Positions 16,214-25,445 of a DNA stretch of 37,727 nt are shown here, piece by piece (the stretch's first letter is position 1; every line of letters starts with the position of its first letter). The position numbers and the translations under genes are program-made. Source of the DNA: JAFGMQ01 sp036733345. GTDB taxonomy: Bacteria; Desulfobacterota; DSM-4660; Desulfatiglandales; Desulfatiglandaceae. Location: the NCBI GenBank assembly GCA_036733345.1, contig DAINAR010000030.1:1-37727 (forward strand). Direction: 5' to 3'. The notes beneath the pieces were generated by a model. The model did no database searches. It saw nothing but the letters and a program-made list of their open reading frames with translations, and was not told the origin of the DNA.

Positions 16214-16856
16214 TCATCTTCTCCTGATAAATTTAGGTTCAATCAATGTAGCTGCTAAAATATATGCAGGCATAAAGCACAAATTGCCAAAGAAGGAAAG
16301 ATCATAAAAACGTCCCGACTAATTACTTAAACACATGCTAAAATAAAAAATTATACTGTGCAAAGAAAATTTAATGCCTTCAGGTAAATCTATTCTTGCC
16401 CTTTTAAAGGATGAACTTTGAACCTTCGGTATGAAAATGCCTTCCGCCATTTGCTTGTTTCCGGGGCCATCAACATCAAGAGCAATACAAAATCTTAGCA
16501 ACAGGAATCCCGACTCCATTTTTCTGTTGTTCTGTAAGTCAAAAATAAATCACTTTGAATTGATTCAGCAACCACACCTGAAGCGGTAGTAATAAATCAT
16601 TGAATAACTCTTTTTTTGAGTCACCTACCCTTATTTTAAGGAGTATTCATTTGCAGTCCCTCCACTGTGCCACATTTTTACTAGAGCCGCCCCAACCAGT
16701 GGTACTCGTATTACATTTTTATTAAAAAAAACTCCTTTTGCCTTCTGTCTTCATCCTTTCTTCATCTTGCTCTGTTATATTCCGGCAAAACTGGATAGGG
16801 AAGATGCTGGACGACTTTCCTGTAATCAAAACAGTTTTTATCAAGGGAAAAGAATT
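16214..16856. other. 643-bp divergent intergenic region between LivK-like gene and arn operon
   Basis: It holds the promoters of both neighbours. The arn-side elements are listed separately (16748-16781). A minus-strand open frame at 16319-16519 has no ribosome site or recognisable domain and is not counted. A match resembling a -24/-12 promoter at 16700-16715 (TGGTAC-TCGTA-TTACA) lacks the essential GC and is not accepted. Nothing else is recognised. Confidence 0.6.
16748..16781 (+). promoter_or_regulatory. arn operon promoter with 11-bp-spaced direct repeat
   Basis: TCTTCATC occurs twice on the plus strand, at 16748-16755 and 16759-16766, exactly one helical turn (11 bp) apart. Nine bases further comes a -10-like TATATT (16776-16781). 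There is no good -35; the repeat occupies its place. This is the geometry of OmpR/PhoB/PmrA-class activation, and an OmpR-family regulator is encoded at the other end of the same locus. The leader to arnB would be about 70 bases. Confidence 0.6.
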
Positions 16857-18005
16857 ATGAGATCCACTTTCCTTCCGTTCTCTAAACCATCCATAGGCGA
16901 ACGTGAAATAGAGGCAGTAGCGGAAATCCTTCGATCAGGCTGGATTACAACCGGCCCCAGGGCCGCAGAGTTTGAAGAGACCTTCCGGGGATACTGCAAT
17001 GCAAAGGATGCTGTTGCCCTGAATTCTGCAACAGCGGGCATGCACCTTTTGCTTTCCGCCCTGGGCATCGGCCCGGGGGACGAAGTGATCACCCCTTCCA
17101 TGACATGGGTCTCCACGGTGAACCTGATTGTACTTTCAGGCGCAACACCGGTTTTTGCCGATATCGACCGTGATACCCTTATGGTTTCAGAAGATAGTAT
17201 CGAGCCCCTCATCACCGATCGTACAAGGCTGATCATTCCGGTGCATTTTGCCGGTGCCGCTGCTGATATGGAACCATTGCGTCATCTGGCCTCGAAGAAA
17301 AAGATCCATCTTGTAGAAGATGCCGCCCATGCTGCCGGTACAGAATATCGGGGTGAAAAGATAGGCCGGCACGGAAGCGCCATATTTTCCTTCCATCCAA
17401 TAAAAAACATGACCTGCGGTGAGGGTGGTATGTTCTGTTCGGATAATTCCGGTCTTGTCGAACGAATCCGCCGGTTAAAATTTCACGGCCTCGGGGTTGA
17501 CGCCTATGACCGGGACATTCAGGGGCGTGCACCTCAGGCTGAGGTCCTTGAACCCGGGTTCAAATATAACCTCACCGATATTGCGGCTGCCATTGGACTT
17601 GGCCAGCTGGCCCGGCTTGATAGTTTCATTGAAAAAAGATCACGGCTGGTACATCGATATCTGGAGCTGCTTGGCGGAATAGACGAAATCATGCCCCTTG
17701 CCGTGCCATCCTATCCTGTTCGCCATTCCTGGCACCTGTTCATAGTCCGTCTGGTTACAGAGCGGGCAGGCATGGACAGGGAAACCTTCATGTCTGAATT
17801 GAAAAGAAGAAATATCGGTACCGGTATCCATTTCAAGGCAGTGCATACTCAGAAATATTACCGTGAGGCATTACAGCTGCCCGAAGGTGCCCTACCGGCA
17901 ACGGAATGGAACTCGGAACGCATATGTTCGCTTCCCCTTTTCCCTGATATGGTCATGGAGGATGTGGACTATGTTGTGGCAGCTATCAAGGAGGTTCTAA
18001 AATGA
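16857..18005 (+). CDS. arnB: UDP-Ara4O aminotransferase ArnB
   Basis: This 382-residue PLP enzyme transfers an amino group from glutamate to UDP-4-keto-pentose to make UDP-Ara4N. The start FLPFSKPSIGEREIEAVAEI is the typical ArnB N-terminus, and the length equals the family's (about 380). The catalytic lysine is K183 in SFHPIKNMTCGEGG, and VEDAAHAAG carries the cofactor-binding aspartate. An open frame extends upstream to 16767, but the ATG at 16857 has AAGGGAAA before it and gives the family start. It is cytoplasmic. The stop overlaps the arnC start as ATGA. It is the first gene of the arn operon. Confidence 0.96.
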   Translation: MRSTFLPFSKPSIGEREIEAVAEILRSGWITTGPRAAEFEETFRGYCNAKDAVALNSATAGMHLLLSALGIGPGDEVITPSMTWVSTVNLIVLSGATPVFADIDRDTLMVSEDSIEPLITDRTRLIIPVHFAGAAADMEPLRHLASKKKIHLVEDAAHAAGTEYRGEKIGRHGSAIFSFHPIKNMTCGEGGMFCSDNSGLVERIRRLKFHGLGVDAYDRDIQGRAPQAEVLEPGFKYNLTDIAAAIGLGQLARLDSFIEKRSRLVHRYLELLGGIDEIMPLAVPSYPVRHSWHLFIVRLVTERAGMDRETFMSELKRRNIGTGIHFKAVHTQKYYREALQLPEGALPATEWNSERICSLPLFPDMVMEDVDYVVAAIKEVLK

Positions 18006-19054
18006 ATTCACCTGAGCTTTCGATTGTCATTCCGGTCTATAATGAAAAAGACAACCTTCCGGAATTGATCGATCGCTGTCTTGCCTCCTGCAAGACAACC
18101 GGCCGTAACTTTGAGATAATCCTGGTAGACGACGGAAGCAGGGACGGATCAAGCGACATTATTGCTAAAGCCTCTTATAATAATCACGAAGTGATTGCAG
18201 TAATTTTAAACAGGAACTATGGCCAGCACGCGGCTGTATTTGCAGGACTTGAGCAAAGCACTGGTGAGATCGTCATTACACTGGATGCGGATCTCCAGAA
18301 TCCACCCGAAGAAATACCCAACCTGGTGCGAGAAATGGATCTTGGTGTCGATGTCGTTGGCACCGTGCGGGAAAACCGTCAGGACACAACCTTTCGACGC
18401 GCTGCATCTTGTATGATCAACCGGATTGTTCAGCGGGCCACTGGAGTGATGATGCATGACTACGGCTGTATGCTAAGGGCATACCGTCGAACAGTTGTTA
18501 ATGCCATGCTCCAGTGCAGGGAGCGCTCTACCTTCATTCCCATCCTGGCCAACAGTTTTGCCGGGAGCACCTCCGAAATTCCTGTCAGACATTCACCGCG
18601 AAAAAAGGGAAAATCCAAGTACAGCTTCCTGAAACTGATTTCGCTCCAGTTTGACCTGCTCACATCCATGTCCACCTTTCCCCTGCGCCTTCTTTCATTC
18701 ATGGGTGCAGTGATCTCAATGTGCGGAGTAGGTTTTGGTGTACTGCTCATGGTGCTGCGGTTTATGTATGGCGCGGCATGGGCGGCTGAAGGCATATTCA
18801 CACTTTTTTCCGTGCTATTTGTCTTTATCGGCGCTCAATTTATAGGGCTTGGGCTGATCGGAGAATACATCGGCCGTATATACCATGATGTCCGTGGCAG
18901 GCCCCGCTTTTTTGTTAGGGAAATCCTCGGCACTACCTCATTACTGGCAAAGCAAAAAGCTCAGTTTCCAAACCGTGGTGAGGATAACGAATTGGACGAA
19001 ATTAACTTATTTTCAGGAAAAAGCTATGAAAGCCATCATACTTGCCTACCATAA
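18002..19054 (+). CDS. arnC: undecaprenyl-phosphate 4-deoxy-4-formamido-L-arabinose transferase ArnC
   Basis: This glycosyltransferase family 2 enzyme moves Ara4-formyl-N from UDP to undecaprenyl phosphate at the inner membrane. The GT-A domain shows LSIVIPVYNEKDNLPEL, ILVDDGSRDGS, TLDADLQNPPEE and DYGCMLRAYRR. Two C-terminal helices (LLSFMGAVISMCGVGFGVLL and EGIFTLFSVLFVFIGAQFIG) anchor it. At 350 residues it is some 28 longer than the E. coli protein (about 322); the extra tail is polar. Its last 29 bases overlap the arnA start, so the tail may exist only to carry that overlap. Translation is coupled to arnB by ATGA. Confidence 0.95.
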   Translation: MNSPELSIVIPVYNEKDNLPELIDRCLASCKTTGRNFEIILVDDGSRDGSSDIIAKASYNNHEVIAVILNRNYGQHAAVFAGLEQSTGEIVITLDADLQNPPEEIPNLVREMDLGVDVVGTVRENRQDTTFRRAASCMINRIVQRATGVMMHDYGCMLRAYRRTVVNAMLQCRERSTFIPILANSFAGSTSEIPVRHSPRKKGKSKYSFLKLISLQFDLLTSMSTFPLRLLSFMGAVISMCGVGFGVLLMVLRFMYGAAWAAEGIFTLFSVLFVFIGAQFIGLGLIGEYIGRIYHDVRGRPRFFVREILGTTSLLAKQKAQFPNRGEDNELDEINLFSGKSYESHHTCLP

Positions 19055-21017
19055 TATCGGATGCGTTGGGATAAGGGCACTCCGGAGACATGGATTTGAT
19101 ATCAAGGCCGTATTTACCCATGAAGATGATCCGAATGAAAACATCTGGTTTGAATCAGTTGCAGAACTGGCATCGAGTATGGATATACCTGTCTATGCAC
19201 CGGCCGATATCAACCATCCTCTCTGGATTGACCGGATAAAAAATATGCAGCCTGATATCATCTTTTCTTTTTACTACCGGAACATTATTGGAAAGGAAAT
19301 ACTGAATTTACCGCCTGCAGGGTGCCTCAATCTCCACGGTTCTCTCCTCCCCAGCTACAGAGGGCGCTGCCCGGTAAACTGGGTTCTGATCCACGGTGAA
19401 AAGGAGACGGGCGTTACACTGCACTTCATGACACCGCGGCCGGATGATGGCGACATAACAGGATACAAGCGAGTACCCATTGACGGTAATGACAATGTCC
19501 TGAGCCTTCACAAAAAACTTGCATCTGGAGCAGAAGACCTTCTTGATGAACTGCTGCCGAAAATACTCGAAAACAGGGTAGAACGTATCCCGCAGAAACA
19601 ATCACTGGCAAGTTACTTCGGCGGACGCAAACCTGAGGATGGCGAAATCGACTGGAAGCAAAGTGCCGCTGCCGTCCGCAACCTTATTCGTGCTGTTACC
19701 AGGCCCTATCCGGGAGCCTTCTCATATCTCGGAAATCATAAGTGTATCTTCTGGCAGGCCAGTCTGTCTGAAACATCAGTCAATGCCGGTCCAGGCACAG
19801 TAATCTCTGTTAATCCTCTGACTATTGCCTGCGGTAACGGAGCGGTGGAGGTTCAGTTCGGCCAGGCCGAAAACGGTGTATTTATAAGCGGCAGGCAGCT
19901 TGCCCTGGAATTCAATCTGACGATCGGCATGAAATTCAACGGTAAGACTGATGTCTCAGCAAGGCAGAAAATCAAAAAACATGTACTCATCCTTGGTGTA
20001 AACGGCTTTATCGGCAACCATCTGAGTGAGCGGTTGCTGGAAAGCGGAAGATATGAAGTGCATGGCATGGACCTGTGCTCAAATACCGTTGAACGCCTGA
20101 AGGAGCATCCGGATTTTCATTTTACAGAAGGGGACATCTCGATCATGCGTGAATGGATCGAATATCATGTGCGCAAATGTGACATCATCCTGCCTCTGGT
20201 GGCCATTGCGACACCCATAGAATATGTCAGAAACCCCTTGAGGGTGTTCGAACTCGATTTTGAGGAAAATCTTCGCGTGGTCAGGTATTGTGTCAAATAC
20301 AGCAAACGCCTCGTATTTCCCTCAACATCCGAGGTCTATGGCATGTGCACCGATACTGAATTTGATGAACAGAACTCAAATTTCGTCCTTGGTCCCATTT
20401 ATAAACAGCGGTGGATCTACTCTTGCAGCAAACAGATGCTCGATCGTGTGATATGGGCCTATGGATTTGACAGGGGGCTGCAATTCACCCTCTTTCGTCC
20501 CTTTAACTGGATCGGGCCGAGGCTCGATTCTCTCGAATCAGCAAGGATCGGCAGTTCAAGGGTAATTACCCAGTTTATCCTGAACCTTGTAGAAGGTAAT
20601 TCTATTAAGCTGGTTGATGGAGGAAGGCAAAAACGCTGTTTCACTGATGTTAAGGACGGCATTGAGTGCCTTTTCAGAATTATTGACGATAAGGATGGCT
20701 GCTGCAACGGCCGGATTTTCAATATCGGAAATCCTGACAATGAGTTCAGCATGAAAGAACTTGCTGAAATATTGATGGAGAAATTTGCGGCACATCCGCT
20801 CAGGCAACACTTTCCACCTCAAAGCGGCATCAACCATATTGAAGCAAGGGCATTTTACGGTCCCGGTTACCAGGACGTTGAACATCGAAGGCCATCTATC
20901 CGCCAGGCCAGAACCCTTCTGGGCTGGGAGCCTGAGGTGCCGTTTGGTCAATCAATCGAAAACACCCTGGACTATTTTCTAAGGGACGTGGTTGAAAAAT
21001 CGGAGCGTCCTCTATGA
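19026..21017 (+). CDS. arnA: bifunctional UDP-GlcA decarboxylase / UDP-Ara4N formyltransferase ArnA
   Basis: At 663 residues it matches the E. coli fusion (660). The N-terminal formyltransferase has N102, H104 (CLNLHGSLLP) and D140 (RPDDGD), the same numbers as the known catalytic residues. The C-terminal NAD-dependent decarboxylase begins at GVNGFIGNHLSERLL. Its key residues are E436 (STSEVYG), Y465 with K469 (YSCSKQM) and R621 (HRRPSIR), each two places from the E. coli positions. Both reactions should therefore work. The ATG at 19026 is chosen although the frame is open to 18885, because MKAIILAYHNIG is the family start. It overlaps arnC by 29 bases and arnD by 4. Confidence 0.97.
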   Translation: MKAIILAYHNIGCVGIRALRRHGFDIKAVFTHEDDPNENIWFESVAELASSMDIPVYAPADINHPLWIDRIKNMQPDIIFSFYYRNIIGKEILNLPPAGCLNLHGSLLPSYRGRCPVNWVLIHGEKETGVTLHFMTPRPDDGDITGYKRVPIDGNDNVLSLHKKLASGAEDLLDELLPKILENRVERIPQKQSLASYFGGRKPEDGEIDWKQSAAAVRNLIRAVTRPYPGAFSYLGNHKCIFWQASLSETSVNAGPGTVISVNPLTIACGNGAVEVQFGQAENGVFISGRQLALEFNLTIGMKFNGKTDVSARQKIKKHVLILGVNGFIGNHLSERLLESGRYEVHGMDLCSNTVERLKEHPDFHFTEGDISIMREWIEYHVRKCDIILPLVAIATPIEYVRNPLRVFELDFEENLRVVRYCVKYSKRLVFPSTSEVYGMCTDTEFDEQNSNFVLGPIYKQRWIYSCSKQMLDRVIWAYGFDRGLQFTLFRPFNWIGPRLDSLESARIGSSRVITQFILNLVEGNSIKLVDGGRQKRCFTDVKDGIECLFRIIDDKDGCCNGRIFNIGNPDNEFSMKELAEILMEKFAAHPLRQHFPPQSGINHIEARAFYGPGYQDVEHRRPSIRQARTLLGWEPEVPFGQSIENTLDYFLRDVVEKSERPL

Positions 21018-21937
21018 TCCATGTAGGCCTGCGAATCGATGTAGACACCCTGAGAGGCACCCGCACAGGGGTTCCGAACCTGATCGACCTGCTCGCTCGC
21101 TACAATATCAGGGCCAGTTTCTTCTTTTCAATGGGACCTGACAATATGGGCCGTCATCTGTGGCGACTGATGCACCCAACATTCCTCATTAAAATGCTAA
21201 GGACAAGCGCGGCACGTCTTTACGGCTGGGACACACTTATGCGCGGAACTCTGTGCCCTGGCCCTGTGATTGGACAGATATGCAGGGATACCATCCGAAA
21301 CACCGCCGGAGCTGGCCACGAAATAGGCCTGCATGCATGGGACCATTATCGCTGGCAGACACGGGTTGAGCGGATGGATCGAAATGATATTACCCTTGAG
21401 ATTCAACGGGGCTATAATTTGCTCACTGATATAATTGAAAGGCATCCTGATTGTTTTGCGGCTCCTGGCTGGAGAATTACCCCTGAAGCACTTATTGCAC
21501 TCGACGGTTTTGCGTTCAGGTTCGAATCCGATTGCCGCGGCTACTCAATTTTCCGGCCTGTGTTTGATGTTAAGCACATAAGCCATGTCCAGGTGCCTGC
21601 CACTCTTCCGACCTATGACGAACTTATAGGCATAAAATGCACACCTGAAACCTATAATAATTACCTGCTTAATCTTATCAGGCCGAATCAACTCAATGTC
21701 CTGACTATCCATGCTGAAGTAGAAGGGATCAATTGTCTTCCTCTGTTTCAGGACTTTGTGGACAGGGCACTGCAAAAGGGTATCGTCTTTGGGCCCCTTG
21801 GTGAAATACTTTCCCGAACAAAAAATATTGCTGAATCAACTGTGTGTAAATCCTCTGTGACCGGAAGAGAGGGATGGGTTGCCTGCCAGGAGAACTATCA
21901 AACATCTTCAATCTATGAAAAAGTCCGCAATTTATGA
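21014..21937 (+). CDS. arnD: undecaprenyl-phosphate-Ara4FN deformylase ArnD
   Basis: This 307-residue polysaccharide deacetylase-family enzyme removes the formyl group from the lipid-linked sugar before flipping. GLRIDVDTLRGTRTGVPNL, SFFFSMGPDNMGRHLWRLM, GHEIGLHAWDHYRWQTR, FAAPGWRITPEAL, DCRGYS, TIHAEVEG and GREGWVACQ align along the whole E. coli ArnD. The two DVD aspartates and the HAWDH histidines are the expected metal and catalytic residues. The gene begins within the arnA stop (ATGA). Confidence 0.96.
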   Translation: MIHVGLRIDVDTLRGTRTGVPNLIDLLARYNIRASFFFSMGPDNMGRHLWRLMHPTFLIKMLRTSAARLYGWDTLMRGTLCPGPVIGQICRDTIRNTAGAGHEIGLHAWDHYRWQTRVERMDRNDITLEIQRGYNLLTDIIERHPDCFAAPGWRITPEALIALDGFAFRFESDCRGYSIFRPVFDVKHISHVQVPATLPTYDELIGIKCTPETYNNYLLNLIRPNQLNVLTIHAEVEGINCLPLFQDFVDRALQKGIVFGPLGEILSRTKNIAESTVCKSSVTGREGWVACQENYQTSSIYEKVRNL

Positions 21938-23637
21938 ATAATATGAATAAACAGCAGAATACAACCGCAATAAAACCATACGCAGCGCTGCTTCTGCTAT
22001 TTTTTTTATTTTCCTACATGCTGCCGCTGGGTGTACGAAATCTTATCCCTCCGGACGAAACGCGTTACGCCGAAATTCCTCGGGAGATGATTGCCCAAGG
22101 GGACTGGATTGCCCCGCACCTGAACGGATTGCGTTACTTTGAAAAGCCGGTGCTCGGGTACTGGGTGCATGCCGTATCCATTCTGCTTTTAGGAGAAAAC
22201 AACTTTGCAGTGCGCCTTCCGTCCGCATTATCTGTCGGGCTTTCGGCCTTATTGATTTATGTTCTTTTTTGCCTGAAAGGCAGCAATGGAGCTAACGATT
22301 GGAGGCTGCAGGGGATTCTGGCTGCACTCACCTATCTGACCTGTATCGGGGTTTTCGGAGTAGGAACCACTGCCTTGCTTGACAGCCTGTTCTCTTTTTT
22401 CCTGACAGCAGTAATAATTGCATTCTATTTTGCTGCTGAAGCGCCTCCCCGATCTACCAGGGAAAAGATATTCCTGCTGCTTTCAGGCGTATTATGCGGC
22501 ATTGCCTTTCTGACAAAGGGTTTTCTGGCATTTGCCATACCGGTTCTGGTTTTTGCCCCCTACCTTATCTGGCAGCGCCGTTATCTTGACCTTTTTCGCA
22601 TGCTCTGGCTGCCTGTCCTTACTGCCCTGCTGGTTGCATTGCCCTGGTGCATATCAATACACCTGAAGGAGCCGGATTTCTGGCGGTTTTTCTTCTGGAA
22701 CGAACATATACGCCGCTTCATTGGGAACAATGCCCAGCACAAAGAGTCTTTCCTGTATTTTTTACTGACCGCACCCGGCATGTTTCTGCCCTGGACTTTT
22801 ATGGTACCTGCGGCAGTGCCGGGGATAAGGGCACTTATAAAGGAAAAGGGGTATCAGGGCAGGCTTATTCGATTTTCCATATGCTGGCTGGTGCTGCCGT
22901 TTCTTTTCTTCTCCGTATCCAAGGGCAAGCTTGTTACATATATTTTACCATGCTTCCCGCCTTTTGCGATACTCATGACATTCGGTCTTTCACATGCATT
23001 CAGAAGGGGCAGAAAAAAGGCATTTCAGTGGGGGGCAGCAGTCACAGGCATACTTTTCGGCCTGATCCTCTTAGCATTTTTTTATTTTCAGTTTTTTGAT
23101 CACAATGGATCTCAGTTATACAGCCGACACTGGAAAGCAGTAATGGCAGCTGACAGCCTTATTTTTTTATTACTATTCTGTTTTCTGGCCATCAGAAATC
23201 ATGAAGGGACGAAAAAAATTGTCTTGTTTGCTCTGTCTCCGTTTTTATTATTTCTTGCAGCACATCTTATTATCCCCGACCCTGTTATCGAAACTAAAGC
23301 GCCCGGTCTCCTTCTGGAACGATACAAACATGGCATCGATAACAATACTCTTATAATTTCAGATGAAGATGCGATTACAGCCGTCTGCTGGTACCTGAAT
23401 CGGAGCGATGTCTATCTGGTCGGGAGGTCCGGAGAGCTTGATTACGGACTGGGCTATAAAGATGCATCATACAGATTGATTGACATTAAATCAGCTGCAG
23501 ACCTTATAAATAAGAATCAAGGGAATATATTGCTTGTTGGCCGGGCTAAAAATATTTCCCAATGGCAGAATCAGCTTCCAGAGCCCCTGTTTCAGGACAG
23601 AAGCGGCCCTGAAGGATATGTCCTGTGGCGGTATTGA
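21934..23637 (+). CDS. arnT: lipid A Ara4N glycosyltransferase ArnT
   Basis: This 567-residue integral membrane enzyme (family GT83) transfers Ara4N from undecaprenyl phosphate to lipid A phosphates on the periplasmic face. It has about a dozen helices. The first periplasmic loop carries the catalytic-site pattern IPPDETRYAEIPREM (D41, E42), then GDWIAPHLNGLRYFEKPVLG with E70. Length is near the E. coli protein (550). The start overlaps the arnD stop as ATGA; a second ATG three codons in (21943) is possible. It is the last recognisable arn gene: no ArnE/ArnF flippase follows. Confidence 0.95.
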   Translation: MNNMNKQQNTTAIKPYAALLLLFFLFSYMLPLGVRNLIPPDETRYAEIPREMIAQGDWIAPHLNGLRYFEKPVLGYWVHAVSILLLGENNFAVRLPSALSVGLSALLIYVLFCLKGSNGANDWRLQGILAALTYLTCIGVFGVGTTALLDSLFSFFLTAVIIAFYFAAEAPPRSTREKIFLLLSGVLCGIAFLTKGFLAFAIPVLVFAPYLIWQRRYLDLFRMLWLPVLTALLVALPWCISIHLKEPDFWRFFFWNEHIRRFIGNNAQHKESFLYFLLTAPGMFLPWTFMVPAAVPGIRALIKEKGYQGRLIRFSICWLVLPFLFFSVSKGKLVTYILPCFPPFAILMTFGLSHAFRRGRKKAFQWGAAVTGILFGLILLAFFYFQFFDHNGSQLYSRHWKAVMAADSLIFLLLFCFLAIRNHEGTKKIVLFALSPFLLFLAAHLIIPDPVIETKAPGLLLERYKHGIDNNTLIISDEDAITAVCWYLNRSDVYLVGRSGELDYGLGYKDASYRLIDIKSAADLINKNQGNILLVGRAKNISQWQNQLPEPLFQDRSGPEGYVLWRY

Positions 23638-23798
23638 AATATTGATGAAAACATAATGAGTCAAAAATACGCCTGTTTATTACTCCGGCCAAGTTTGCCT
23701 CGGACTCGTATCCGGGAAACTGAGACCAGCAAGTAAAAAAGGAAATATCATAACAGCTATCATCACTCAGAAATTTAAAAGACCTTAATGGAGTGGAC

Positions 23799-25409
23799 AT
23801 GATTAACAAGATATCCAGTATCATGATTGTTTTGTTGTTGAATTTGATTTTTATCCCGACCGTCCATGCTTACGACAGGACAATTGTTCTTTTTCCGATG
23901 GCAGTTTATGGGGATAAGCCGGAACCTTATCTGCGGCAGGGTTTTAAGAGCATGTTTACATCCAGGCTCTCAGGAGAAGGGTTTGAAGTTAAAGATGATG
24001 CAGCCATTACAAAACTATTGAGTGAACAGGAGATAAACGGAACAATAACACAGAAAAGGGCTGAAGAAATTGCGAAGGACATTAATGCGGGATACGCTAT
24101 TTTCGGAAGTCTGACCACAATCGCCGGCGGTTACAGTCTTGATCTTTCACTCATTGAGCTTCTGGATAAGGGATCTAAGATAACCAGAGTTTCAGAGGCG
24201 GTGGATGAAAATCAGTTTATCCCTAAATTATCGGATGTTGCATACAGGTTCAGGGCAATAATTGAGGGAAGACAGTTCGCCTTGCAAAGTATGGGAAACA
24301 GGCAGAGTGCATTTCAGAAGAAAGATGCTTCAGGAGGCCTTTTTTCAAAGTTTGGAACGGAAAGTCATCAAATAAAACCAGATAGTAGTGAAGAGGGATT
24401 TATTTTCAAGCCTGTTGAAAGGCATCGTGGCTCTATACCTGAAGGCAAGCTACCCCTAAAAATGGCGGTCATGGCGTTTGATATGCGGGACATCGACGGC
24501 GACAGTCTGAGAGAGCTTCTTGTTCTTGGAAGGGAAGGACTGTTTGTCTATCAGAGAGAAGGTGAATCCTTTGTTGTGAAAGGCTCGATTAAGCCAAAAA
24601 TGGGGGAAGATTTTATCAAGGTCAGTGCAGGTGATATGGATAATGATGGAAAGGCAGAGATATATCTTGTGAGCAGTTACGGCCTCAGGGCCAGGACTTA
24701 TGTTCTGGAATGGACAGGAGGATTCAAGAGGCTTGGTCAGGAATCGGGACATCTAAGGGTAATAAGAAATCCAGAAGGAGGCATGGATTTTTTACTCTTT
24801 CAGGACTCAAAAATAGATGAATTCTTCAGCGGCGGGATATACCAAATGACTTATGTCGAGGGAAAGTTTGTCAGGATTAAAGAACTTCTCCCAAAGTTCA
24901 AGGGGGTGAGATTTTACAGCCTCGCTGCTGTTGACTTGACAGGGGACGGAGAGAATGAATGGATTGGCCTTGGCAGTGAATCAAAGCTCTATGCCTGGGA
25001 CGGACAGGGAAATACCTTGTGGAATGGGAACGAAGGAATTGGAGGTACCAATAATTTTATCAGGCTTGGTGGGGCCTTCCGTGACGATGATCCAGCGCCC
25101 GCGATTTCATTTGAAGGCCGTATCCTGATTGCCGACATTAACGCAGATGGGAAAAAGGACGTTCTGGCTGTAAAGAATATTCCGCTGATAGAGAACCTTC
25201 GCGATTTTAAAGTATACACTAAATCCAAACTAATCGCATATGAAATTGATGGAACGGACCTTTATCCTGCATGGGAATCAGGGGAAATTGATTTTTGTGT
25301 AACGGACATGCAGGTAAACGGAAAGGATCTTTTCCTCGCAGTAGAAAAGGAAAAGCTTATAAATATAGGGGAAGGCTCTGGCAGGATCATGTGGTTTGGT
25401 CTGCAATGA
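23799..25409 (+). CDS. exported protein with TolB/CsgG-like N-domain and FG-GAP (VCBS)-like repeats
   Basis: The 536-residue product has a signal peptide (IVLLLNLIFIPTVHA). Residues about 30-150 resemble the CsgG/TolB-N-type fold seen in exported assembly proteins (GFKSMFTSRLSGEGFEVKDD, INAGYAIFGSLTTIAGGYSLD). From about 225 four FG-GAP-like repeats each carry an acidic Dx(D/N)xDG-type loop: DIDGDSL near 228, DMDNDGK near 278, DLTGDGE near 376 and DINADGK near 444. These should bind calcium and build a beta-propeller. The ATG at 23799 is chosen because GGAG ends five bases upstream; a GTG at 23793 lies inside that site. It is 161 bp after arnT and in the same direction. The function is unknown; its place between arnT and the two-component genes suggests an envelope role. 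Confidence 0.8.
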   Translation: MINKISSIMIVLLLNLIFIPTVHAYDRTIVLFPMAVYGDKPEPYLRQGFKSMFTSRLSGEGFEVKDDAAITKLLSEQEINGTITQKRAEEIAKDINAGYAIFGSLTTIAGGYSLDLSLIELLDKGSKITRVSEAVDENQFIPKLSDVAYRFRAIIEGRQFALQSMGNRQSAFQKKDASGGLFSKFGTESHQIKPDSSEEGFIFKPVERHRGSIPEGKLPLKMAVMAFDMRDIDGDSLRELLVLGREGLFVYQREGESFVVKGSIKPKMGEDFIKVSAGDMDNDGKAEIYLVSSYGLRARTYVLEWTGGFKRLGQESGHLRVIRNPEGGMDFLLFQDSKIDEFFSGGIYQMTYVEGKFVRIKELLPKFKGVRFYSLAAVDLTGDGENEWIGLGSESKLYAWDGQGNTLWNGNEGIGGTNNFIRLGGAFRDDDPAPAISFEGRILIADINADGKKDVLAVKNIPLIENLRDFKVYTKSKLIAYEIDGTDLYPAWESGEIDFCVTDMQVNGKDLFLAVEKEKLINIGEGSGRIMWFGLQ

Positions 25410-25445
25410 TGAGCATTAGTTATTTCTAAGGCAATTTATACGTCA

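Noticed and set aside
16270..16292. TGGCA and TGC on the minus strand upstream of the LivK-like gene, resembling a -24/-12 promoter
   Set aside because: The GG to GC spacing is two bases too short, which sigma-54 does not tolerate.
16319..16519. 66-codon minus-strand open frame upstream of the LivK-like gene
   Set aside because: No ribosome site or domain; ordinary chance frame in an AT-rich intergenic region.
16700..16715. Sigma-54-like TGGTAC-TCGTA-TTACA upstream of arnB
   Set aside because: The -12 GC is missing and the -24 has a mismatch; the nearby direct repeat with a -10 is the better promoter.
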